Shown here: in pieces, positions 1-4,799 of the stretch
How the letters are laid out: each line of letters begins with the position of its first letter
Position numbering within the stretch: position 1 is the stretch's first letter
Source: Cytophagales bacterium
Lineage (GTDB): Bacteria > Bacteroidota > Bacteroidia > Cytophagales > Spirosomataceae
Direction: 5' to 3'
Length of the DNA stretch: 6,358 nt
Assembly (NCBI GenBank): GCA_013205605.1
Contig: JABMMK010000162.1
Location: forward strand, 1 to 6,358
Made by a program: the position numbers and the translations under genes
The notes under the pieces: generated by a model
What the model saw: the letters and a program-made list of their open reading frames with translations, nothing else
Database searches by the model: none
Told to the model about the DNA's origin: nothing

Positions 1-1
1 G

Positions 2-232
2 ATTCGATTCAAACATCGTCTAGTAAGTATCCATTGTTTCGCTAATGGAAACGGTAGACATTCTTGATTGATTGCAGATTTAATAATTGAAAAATTATAC
101 CACGGTAATTTTTTTACTTGGGGTAGTGCCAATTTAGTTCATTCCACCGATGCAAGAAGCCAATATATACAGGCCGTTAGAAAAGCCGATGAACTTGATA
201 TTCAACCTCTAATCCTATTTGCAAAGTTGTAA
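2..232 (+). pseudogene. Fic-family protein remnant ('mobile mystery protein B' type), 3' end, broken by nonsense mutation
   Basis: Reading from base 2, the frame shows a run ending HRLVSIHCFANGNGRHS, then a TGA stop at 65-67, then continues open as LIADLIIEKLY to TAA at 230-232. The Fic signature is HPFxxGNGRxxR. Here H, F, GNGR are kept, the proline is cysteine, and the final arginine position is TGA, one transition from CGA. The downstream part (TWGSANLV, DARSQYIQAVRKAD, DIQPLILFAKL) matches what I know of the C-terminal region of mobile mystery protein B, a Fic/DOC-fold family usually paired with an HTH protein A and found on mobile elements. Intact Fic proteins AMPylate or otherwise modify target proteins; loss of the motif arginine and the premature stop make this copy inactive. 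The 5' part lies outside the window, so an upstream truncated product cannot be excluded. Confidence 0.82.
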
Positions 233-362
233 TGTTGCCTTCCCAATTAGTATGCCGAACCCCAAAAAACCAAACATGACTTTCTATTAATTTAAGAAAG
301 AAATATGCAATCTTAATTAGCATAATTATATCAAGAAGGTCAAAAAGGGGAGCACAAATGAT

Positions 363-396
363 AAAAAGGTTATACTTTTATAGTGTAACCTTTTTT
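363..396 (+). terminator. Rho-independent hairpin terminator, likely bidirectional
   Basis: A 14-bp stem (363-376 against 382-395, one G-T wobble) encloses the 5-base loop TTTAT. It has an A-run on the left and six Ts on the right (391-396), so it can act on both strands. It lies 131 bases after the Fic remnant on the plus strand and just beyond the end (413) of the minus-strand gene tail, which suits convergent termination. Confidence 0.75.
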
Positions 397-412
397 ATGT
401 CTTATGGATAAG

Positions 413-532
413 CTAGTTCAATTCCTTAAAAAGTACCGACGTCAAATCATCGTAGGCGTACTTTTCTATCTCTTCTTGATTTTCAGAGATGTAATTAAGT
501 CCTTCTTTTAAAATTGTAGGAAGTTCAACCCT
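413..532 (-). pseudogene. Unidentified C-terminal gene fragment, minus strand
   Basis: On the minus strand 39 codons are open between a TAA at 533-535 and a TAG at 413-415, with no ATG inside. The peptide (starting RVELPTILKEGLNYI, ending DDLTSVLFKELN) has the composition of a real, mostly helical acidic protein tail, unlike chance ORFs here. Its 5' end is cut exactly where the intergenic repeat (531-643) starts, suggesting the rest was lost or replaced. I do not recognise the family. The evidence is only residue composition and the shared terminator at 363-396; it could still be chance. Confidence 0.4.
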
Positions 533-643
533 TTAATTTCCTGATAGTCACATATTCAATCATAGCATTATTTTGCATCTTTCGTCTTTAAGGGGAGCCA
601 CACTGTACAAGTCATCAGAAATGGTGACTTTTTTCGTTTAAAA
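531..643 (+). repeat. Intergenic repeat, copy 1 (full, ends in terminator hairpin)
   Basis: This segment aligns along its whole length with 4383-4494 (copy 3) with a net one-base length difference. It begins with the same CTTTAATTTCCTGATA and ends with a 35-base identical block (609-643 and 4460-4494). Its first half also matches 3961-4019 (copy 2) at 53 of 59 positions. Both minus-strand copies contain a short ATGATTGA reading start, but the one-base indel shifts the frame between copies, so conservation of a protein is unlikely. Confidence 0.8.
609..634 (+). terminator. Hairpin terminator inside repeat copy 1
   Basis: AGTCATC (610-616) pairs with GGTGACT (623-629) around the loop AGAAAT, with one T-G wobble and an extra A-T pair outside, followed by a run of Ts to 634. 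The same 30+ bases recur at 4460-4494. No intact plus-strand gene lies just upstream here, so it may end transcription from the Fic remnant or from a transcript starting within the repeat. Confidence 0.65.
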
Positions 644-818
644 TTCATCTCTATTTCCTTTATTCATCGATTTTCGTGGTTCGAGCACAGAAGAGGGTTT
701 GGTGGTTTTAAGACCTTTTTCTAAGAGGATTATATCTGATATTTTCGTTTTGTGCCAAGAATGTGCCAAGAGTTATTTAAAGCACCATGATTTCATAGCA
801 TATTGTCAATTTTAAAAG

Positions 819-836
819 TAACTAAAAAAATAGTTA
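819..836. promoter_or_regulatory. Upstream palindromic operator for the BlaI-like repressor
   Basis: TAACTAAAAAAATAGTTA is a palindrome with 6-bp arms (819-824, 831-836). It differs from the second site at 848-865 by one base, and the two sites start 29 bp apart, close to three helical turns. BlaI/MecI-family dimers bind such spaced dyads in front of their own genes; assigning this site to the adjacent repressor is inference from position and symmetry. Confidence 0.72.
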
Positions 837-843
837 AAATTAT

Positions 844-873
844 TTTGTAACTAAAAAATTAGTTATACATTTG
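844..873 (+). promoter_or_regulatory. Promoter of the blaI-like/M56 operon (TTTG-N18-TACATTTG)
   Basis: A -33 TTTG (844-847) and a -7 TACATTTG (866-873) are 18 bases apart, matching the Bacteroidota consensus TTG-N~19-TAnnTTTG. Transcription would start near 879, giving a leader of about 16 bases before the ATG at 895. This also excludes the in-frame TTG at 871 as the start codon, because it is part of the -7 element. Confidence 0.8.
848..865. promoter_or_regulatory. Core palindromic operator filling the promoter spacer
   Basis: TAACTAAAAAATTAGTTA has perfect 7-bp arms (848-854 and 859-865) around AAAA. It occupies exactly the 18 bases between the -33 and -7 elements, so a bound dimer would block RNA polymerase. 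It is the second of two tandem near-identical sites, implying cooperative autorepression by the BlaI-like protein. Confidence 0.8.
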
Positions 874-894
874 TCCCAACGAAATACAAAACGG

Positions 895-1263
895 ATGAAA
901 AAATTAACACAAGCAGAGGAGCAGGTAATGCAGGTCATTTGGAATTTGCCGGAAGGTGGATTCTTAAAGGACATCATTGAACTGTTGGCAGAGCCGAAGC
1001 CACATTCGAATACCGTGGCAACGCTATTGAAGATTTTGGTGGAGAAGAATTTTGTCAAAATCTCTAATCCAAATAGGAATAATCTGTATTCCGCAAAGGT
1101 CTCGAAACAAGATTATTCAGGTCAACGAATGGCCGGTTTGGCGGAATCATTTTTCGAAGGGTCGTATACCAATGTTGTGTCTTATTTAGTGGATAAGAAG
1201 CAGATGTCAATCGAAGATTTAGAACTCTTGTTACACAACTTAAAATCGAAAGGCGATGAATAA
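895..1263 (+). CDS. BlaI/MecI/CopY-family transcriptional repressor
   Basis: This 122-aa protein is a typical-length BlaI/MecI-type winged-helix repressor. The N-terminal half (LTQAEEQVMQVIW at 4-16, recognition helix around SNTVATLLKILVEKNFV at 38-54, then the wing NRNNLYSAKVS) is the DNA-binding domain. The C-terminal half (about 75-118, FFEGSYTNVVSYLVD followed by an acidic helix) corresponds to the dimerisation part where partner proteases cut in the staphylococcal systems. The ATG at 895 is chosen because the upstream in-frame TTG at 871 lies inside the -7 promoter element. The stop overlaps the next gene's start by 8 nt, the classic repressor-protease arrangement, indicating translational coupling. 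Two palindromes at 819-865 suggest autoregulation. Targets elsewhere are unknown. The family call is firm; which signal it serves is not visible. Confidence 0.93.
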   Translation: MKKLTQAEEQVMQVIWNLPEGGFLKDIIELLAEPKPHSNTVATLLKILVEKNFVKISNPNRNNLYSAKVSKQDYSGQRMAGLAESFFEGSYTNVVSYLVDKKQMSIEDLELLLHNLKSKGDE

Positions 1264-2629
1264 GACCGAAATTTTGATGTACCTGCTGAAGTCGATGATT
1301 TTGTCGGGGATTTTCTTTGGATACTATTCGCTGTTCTTGAAGAACACGATTTACCATGCTTACAATCGTTTTTATCTATTGGCTTCGATGGCTTTGAGTT
1401 TAGTGATTCCCTTCTTTAAACTTTCTATGTTTAGTATAACAGAGGAACAAGCCGCAGGAGCAAAACAAGTATTAATTTATTTGACTCAAATCCCACGGTC
1501 ACCGGTGCAGGAACAAAATATAGCATGGGAAATCATAGTTATGTCGACCATTAGCAGCTTATTTGTGTGTTATTTAGTCTATTCGGTTTTACGGATTTTC
1601 CGACTAAAAGCAATGCATACCAAAAAGCAGATGGGCGAATTTACCTTCATCGAAACGGATTTGGACGAGGCTCCTTTTTCGTTTTTCTCGAACCTTTTTT
1701 GGAAAAAATCCATCTCCATGGAAGATGAAAGTGGTCGAAAAATATTAAAGCACGAGCTCGCCCATATCCGCGAGAAGCACTCATGGGACCGCCTTTTTTC
1801 GCAGATTATATGCTCAGTTTTTTGGATGAATCCATTCAATTGGTTCATCCAAAAGGAATTGCAAAACATTCACGAATTTATCGCTGACCGGAATGCGGTG
1901 GGCGCTGGAGATGTGGATGCTTTTGCCAAAATGCTTTTACAAACCTATTACAGCAATCATTTTTTAAACCCGAGTCACTCATTCTATTATTCATCTATTA
2001 AACGAAGAATTATTATGTTAACAACTTCCCAAACCCCCAAATACGCCTACCTGAGAAAGGTGGCCGTGTTACCAATGCTGGCCTTTATTTTGGCCATATT
2101 TTCTATCCAATTAAGTGCGCAAAAACCGAAGCCTAAGAAAAAAGCTGAGGTCCAATACACAGTCACAATGCGACCTGACTCTACCACTTTTTCAGACCCT
2201 AAAACGGGTAAGAAAGTGTTTTCAGTAGCGACGAAAGATATGCCACCTCCGCCGCCACCCTCTCCACCCGCTCCACCCGCTGCTCCGGCAGGACCAAAAT
2301 CCGTTTTGAAGGTTGAATTGGACACAGTTGGGGGAGGTTCTTTTTCTGACAATCCAATAATATTTATTGCAAAAAAGGTAGCAGACAGAAAGGCTGTAAG
2401 TGCGAAACCTTTGCGCATGGAGGTAGATGGTGTAACATTCGTCGCTCCTCGAATTGAAATAAATAAACCCTTGGTGGTTGTTGATGGAGTTATCGTGAAA
2501 GATTTGGATTTAAACATAATTAATCCAAATACAATTGAAGCCATTAATGTCCTAAAGGGTGACAAAGCTTTTGCAAAATACGCTGAAAAAGGCGCCAATG
2601 GAGTCATTGAAATCATTACTAAAAAATAG
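1256..2629 (+). CDS. M56-family (BlaR1/MecR1-type) membrane metallopeptidase with C-terminal TonB-receptor plug-like segment
   Basis: A 457-aa inner-membrane zinc protease expected to relieve repression by the co-transcribed BlaI-like protein. Membrane segments lie at about 5-28, 38-55, 91-114 and 268-288. The HExxH motif is HELAH at 166-170, and HEFIADRNAV (206-215) supplies the likely third ligand E207; the intervening FWMNPFNWFIQKE is typical of M56. After the last membrane segment comes a periplasmic region: a lysine-rich stretch (290-296), a proline-rich linker (330-346), and a tail (about 406-457) with VVVDG, INPNTIEAINVLKG and KGANGVIEIITKK. That tail follows the order of motifs in the plug domain of SusC/RagA receptors, e.g. 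the one in this window. The penicillin-binding sensor domain of staphylococcal BlaR1, with SxxK, is absent. Such plug-tailed M56 proteins occur in Bacteroidota; their ligand is unknown to me. The gene overlaps the repressor by 8 nt and shares its promoter. Confidence 0.9.
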   Translation: MNKTEILMYLLKSMILSGIFFGYYSLFLKNTIYHAYNRFYLLASMALSLVIPFFKLSMFSITEEQAAGAKQVLIYLTQIPRSPVQEQNIAWEIIVMSTISSLFVCYLVYSVLRIFRLKAMHTKKQMGEFTFIETDLDEAPFSFFSNLFWKKSISMEDESGRKILKHELAHIREKHSWDRLFSQIICSVFWMNPFNWFIQKELQNIHEFIADRNAVGAGDVDAFAKMLLQTYYSNHFLNPSHSFYYSSIKRRIIMLTTSQTPKYAYLRKVAVLPMLAFILAIFSIQLSAQKPKPKKKAEVQYTVTMRPDSTTFSDPKTGKKVFSVATKDMPPPPPPSPPAPPAAPAGPKSVLKVELDTVGGGSFSDNPIIFIAKKVADRKAVSAKPLRMEVDGVTFVAPRIEINKPLVVVDGVIVKDLDLNIINPNTIEAINVLKGDKAFAKYAEKGANGVIEIITKK

Positions 2630-2678
2630 CTTATTATAAATTAGGGGTTAAAAAATGTTAGTTTAATGAAAGTAGTTT

Positions 2679-2710
2679 GTAATAGGCGATGATTTTCATC
2701 AGCCTATTAC
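2679..2710 (+). terminator. Strong hairpin after the M56 gene, without T-run
   Basis: GTAATAGGC (2679-2687) pairs with GCCTATTAC (2702-2710), and GATGA (2688-2692) with TCATC (2696-2700), leaving a bulged A at 2701 and a TTT loop: 14 bp in all. It begins 49 bases after the stop of the M56 gene and 107 before the next start. No U-run follows, so it may be a 3'-end stabiliser or weak terminator rather than a canonical one. Confidence 0.5.
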
Positions 2711-2817
2711 CGTTTGGGATGAAACATGGTTTAAAGACTTATAATTGAGGATTTAATATTGGACTTTGTGGTTCAAGGTCAATAGAGGGTTTTTGCATCT
2801 TTTGTTATATTTACTAT

Positions 2818-3912
2818 ATGAAAACACTTTTATTTGTTCTAACCTTCTTACTTAGCGAAAATTTACATTCTCAAAGTACGTTGAGTCCTAAAGAACGCGA
2901 TAATAAGACGGTAAACTTATTGAGCAAATACCCTAAAGAAATTGCTGAAATAATTTTTTCACAATCAAAAGATTTCCCAAATAATACGCAACTTTCTATA
3001 GCCATAATTGAAAATGGGGAAACGGGTTATTATGGAATTATAAAAGAGAATGACACCTTAAAACCCACCGAAAATCAAAAGAAAATATTTGAAATAGGCT
3101 CAATCACAAAAGTATTTACATCAACCATTTTAGCATCACTTGTTGAGAACAAAAAAATAAATTTGACTGACGAAATAAATTCTTATTACTCATTTGCTTT
3201 CAAAGATAATACCAAAATAAATTTTGAGAGTTTGGCTAATCATACATCAGGTTTACCTCGTTTACCTGAAAACTTAGATTTATCAAGTGAAATTAATCCA
3301 TATAAAAATTATGGCAAACCTGAAATTGAACAGTATCTTAAAAATTTAGTGAAACTTGGAAATAAAACTTATTCATATTCAAACTTGGGTACAGGCCTTT
3401 TAGGCTATACTCTCGGGCTGTCTCAAAAAACAACTTTTCAAAACCTTTTAAAAAAGATAATTTTTGACAAATACAAAATGAAAAATTCTTTTACAAGTTC
3501 ACATAATTTGGGAATCAGTATTATTAAAGGATTAAATAAAAAGGGAGAAATTGTATCTAATTGGGATTTTGATGTTCTATTTGGAGCAGGAGGAATATTA
3601 TCTACAACGGAGGATTTGGTACTGTTCGCAAATGCACAATTCAATCCTAAAAACAGAGAGCTAGAATTGACAAGAAAAACAACTATTGAAATTAAAGGAA
3701 ATACGAAAATTGGTTTAGGTTGGCACAAATTAGAATTCAAAAATGGGAAAGATTTGCTTTGGCACAATGGAGGAACAGGCGGATATTCATCCTCCATAGT
3801 AATGAAAGTTGAAGAAAAAATGGCAGTTATTATCTTGTCAAATGTATCTGACATTAATGTCCAAATTGACGCTTTATCCTACGAATTGATAAATAAAACC
3901 AATAAAAAATAA
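2818..3912 (+). CDS. Secreted serine beta-lactamase-fold hydrolase (class C / esterase-like)
   Basis: A 364-aa protein of the beta-lactamase (class C / penicillin-binding-protein-like) superfamily, exported by a signal peptide (1 to about 19, hydrophobic LLFVLTFLL, likely cut near HSQ). Catalytic motifs are in the right order: SITK at 95-98 (nucleophile S95, K98), YSN at 187-189, and HNG at 316-318 in place of KTG. NHTSGLP (141-147) and the glycine-rich GAGGILSTTEDL (257-268) are also typical. Whether it hydrolyses beta-lactams, D-amino peptides or esters cannot be told; many members are not resistance enzymes. It lies 188 bp after the M56 gene with a hairpin between, and no copy of the TAACTA/TAGTTA palindrome lies upstream, so membership in the BlaI regulon is unsupported. 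TATATTTA at 2806-2813 is a possible -7 but would leave almost no leader. The gene is visibly richer in AAA, ATT and TTA codons than its neighbours, suggesting separate acquisition. Confidence 0.88.
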   Translation: MKTLLFVLTFLLSENLHSQSTLSPKERDNKTVNLLSKYPKEIAEIIFSQSKDFPNNTQLSIAIIENGETGYYGIIKENDTLKPTENQKKIFEIGSITKVFTSTILASLVENKKINLTDEINSYYSFAFKDNTKINFESLANHTSGLPRLPENLDLSSEINPYKNYGKPEIEQYLKNLVKLGNKTYSYSNLGTGLLGYTLGLSQKTTFQNLLKKIIFDKYKMKNSFTSSHNLGISIIKGLNKKGEIVSNWDFDVLFGAGGILSTTEDLVLFANAQFNPKNRELELTRKTTIEIKGNTKIGLGWHKLEFKNGKDLLWHNGGTGGYSSSIVMKVEEKMAVIILSNVSDINVQIDALSYELINKTNKK

Positions 3913-3960
3913 CGACCAAGATTAGTTATTTAAGATTGTCCGCGAGGGCTTGTCAAATAC

Positions 3961-4019
3961 TTTCCTGATAGTCACATACTCAATCATCACATTATTTTGC
4001 ATCTTTCGTTTGCAAGGGG
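3961..4019 (+). repeat. Intergenic repeat, copy 2 (partial, lacks terminator half)
   Basis: Matches 537-595 of copy 1 at 53 of 59 positions without gaps, from TTTCCTGATAGTCACATA to AAGGGG. It begins 48 bases after the hydrolase stop codon. The hairpin half seen in copies 1 and 3 is absent; a T-rich stretch and a promoter follow instead. Confidence 0.75.
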
Positions 4020-4063
4020 TTTTGTTTTTTATTAAATAGTTTTATTCCATAGTTTTGGTGTCA

Positions 4064-4071
4064 TATATTTG
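4064..4071 (+). promoter_or_regulatory. -7 element of the promoter for the small membrane protein
   Basis: TATATTTG fits TAnnTTTG fully and ends 30 bases before the ATG at 4102. The -33 position, about 4040-4043, is TTTT rather than TTTG, so only half of the promoter is a good match. Confidence 0.5.
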
Positions 4072-4101
4072 TGTAGCCATTAAAACCTAAACCAATCTGA
4101 T

Positions 4102-4380
4102 ATGAATGTAGGAACTGTAGTAAAAAGGAGTTTTTTTTTCAGCATTTGTATTGTGATGCTAGGAGCTCTCATGAAGATTACTCATTTGCCAGGCGCTGAA
4201 ACACTTTTAATAATTGGTATTCTTGGGAATGTCGTATTTATCGTGTCTGCATTGAACGAAGTTTGGACTTCAATTCGAATAGAAAAACACGAAAAGATTA
4301 TGTGGACTATATCCTTCATTTTTAGTGGAACTTTAGGGCCGTTAATTTATATTTTACTTGGAAGAAAACGGGTTGTTTAA
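4102..4380 (+). CDS. Small three-helix membrane protein, GldL-like N-terminal motif and PLDc_N-like C-terminal end
   Basis: A 92-aa protein with three predicted membrane helices at about 9-27, 33-53 and 65-86. The first loop has MKITHLPGAETLLIIG (23-38), closely resembling the KxxHWPGAxxxLIIG signature at the start of gliding-motility protein GldL and of other small Bacteroidota membrane proteins. The C-terminal end (WTISFIFSGTLGPLIYILLGRKR) resembles the PLDc_N membrane-anchor motif (GPLxYLLLGR). The protein is far shorter than GldL and stands alone without gldKMN, so it is not a gliding gene; its function is unknown. The start at 4102 is the first ATG after a TATATTTG -7 element. A repeat-borne terminator follows, so it is probably transcribed alone. 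The coding call rests on full-length open frame, coherent topology and promoter and terminator placement. Confidence 0.82.
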   Translation: MNVGTVVKRSFFFSICIVMLGALMKITHLPGAETLLIIGILGNVVFIVSALNEVWTSIRIEKHEKIMWTISFIFSGTLGPLIYILLGRKRVV

Positions 4381-4382
4381 AA

Positions 4383-4494
4383 CTTTAATTTCCTGATATT
4401 GGCAAGTTCAATCATCGCTTTATGGTTGCAACTTCCGATAAGAGTGGGAGCAAACAGGAAAGTCATCAGAAATGGTGACTTTTTTCGTTTAAAA
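4383..4494 (+). repeat. Intergenic repeat, copy 3 (full, ends in terminator hairpin)
   Basis: Starts two bases after the stop codon of the small membrane protein. It opens with the same 16 bases as copy 1 (CTTTAATTTCCTGATA), diverges moderately in the middle, and is identical to copy 1 over the last 35 bases. It has the same orientation as copies 1 and 2, and its position directly behind a gene suggests it serves as that gene's 3' end. Confidence 0.8.
4459..4485 (+). terminator. Rho-independent terminator of the small membrane protein gene (in repeat copy 3)
   Basis: AGTCATC (4461-4467) pairs with GGTGACT (4474-4480) around AGAAAT, extended by A-T pairs at the base, with the T-run ending at 4485. 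Located 80 bases after the stop codon on the same strand as the gene. It is identical to the hairpin at 609-634. Confidence 0.75.
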
Positions 4495-4744
4495 ACCTTC
4501 CCATCTTTGTGAAAATTAAAACGTATAAAAGCCATCAAACTATAGGACAGGTAGAAAAAAGAAAAGGACTGTCGTTTACCTTACCTTCGGAAGGTGGATG
4601 AATTGTCGAATGTATAAATAGTATTATCCTTGTATTATCTGGTGAGAGCCAATTTATTAGAAATGGTCTCTCAAAGCTAATTTTTCAAGGGCATTCTTAA
4701 TTATTTGATAATGCGGCTTTAATATTCAAGCAAGAGACTTGAGA
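4495..4744. other. Non-coding gap upstream of the SusC-type gene
   Basis: No ORF of note is visible on either strand. It contains a short ACCTT/AAGGT hairpin near 4580-4600 and an imperfect hairpin at 4643-4673 (TGAGAGCC against GGTCTCTCA with one bulge, followed by a TTTTT stretch). It also contains an inverted repeat TCAAG-N7-CTTGA at 4726-4742 just before the -7 element, a candidate but unproven regulatory site. Confidence 0.45.
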
Positions 4745-4752
4745 TAACTTTG
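4745..4752 (+). promoter_or_regulatory. -7 element of the SusC-type gene promoter
   Basis: TAACTTTG is a full match to TAnnTTTG and lies 47 bases before the ATG at 4800, giving a leader of about 40 bases. No TTG is found at the expected -33 position (around 4720-4726); the inverted repeat at 4726-4742 sits there instead, which could mean activator-dependent expression. Confidence 0.55.
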
Positions 4753-4799
4753 TGGATAATTAAATCAAAATAATTTCAGTCCCAAACTACTACTCAATT

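Larger units (their letters stand above)
233..818. other. Gene-poor stretch with mobile-element debris
   Basis: No intact gene is visible on either strand. The stretch holds the terminator at 363-396, the minus-strand tail at 413-532, repeat copy 1 at 531-643, and at about 759-780 a direct repeat of TGTGCCAAGA (period 11). A GTGGTTCGAGCAC segment at about 675-688 resembles a tRNA T-arm but has no complete tRNA around it. The mix of a broken Fic gene, a truncated tail and repeats suggests a decayed insertion site (inference). Confidence 0.5.

Noticed and set aside
177..323. 48-codon minus-strand ORF overlapping the Fic remnant
   Set aside because: Antisense to a recognisable degraded gene, no domain features and no promoter seen.
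358..411. 17-codon plus-strand ORF across the terminator hairpin
   Set aside because: It consists mainly of the stem-loop and has no upstream promoter; best explained as chance.
871..894. TTG at 871 as an upstream start for the BlaI-like repressor
   Set aside because: The TTG belongs to the TACATTTG -7 element and would precede the transcription start; the ATG at 895 gives the normal family N-terminus.
2047..2616. 189-codon minus-strand open frame opposite the M56 gene
   Set aside because: It is the antisense shadow of a gene with clear HExxH and plug-like motifs; its glycine and serine runs simply mirror the proline-rich linker.
3438..3854. 138-codon minus-strand open frame opposite the hydrolase
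   Set aside because: Shadow frame of a gene with SxxK, YxN and HxG motifs; no recognisable domain of its own.
4383..4490. Minus-strand reading frame through repeat copy 3 ending in a MIEL-type peptide
   Set aside because: The frame is not kept in copy 1 because of a one-base length difference, and the invariant part is a terminator hairpin, so a coding role is unlikely.
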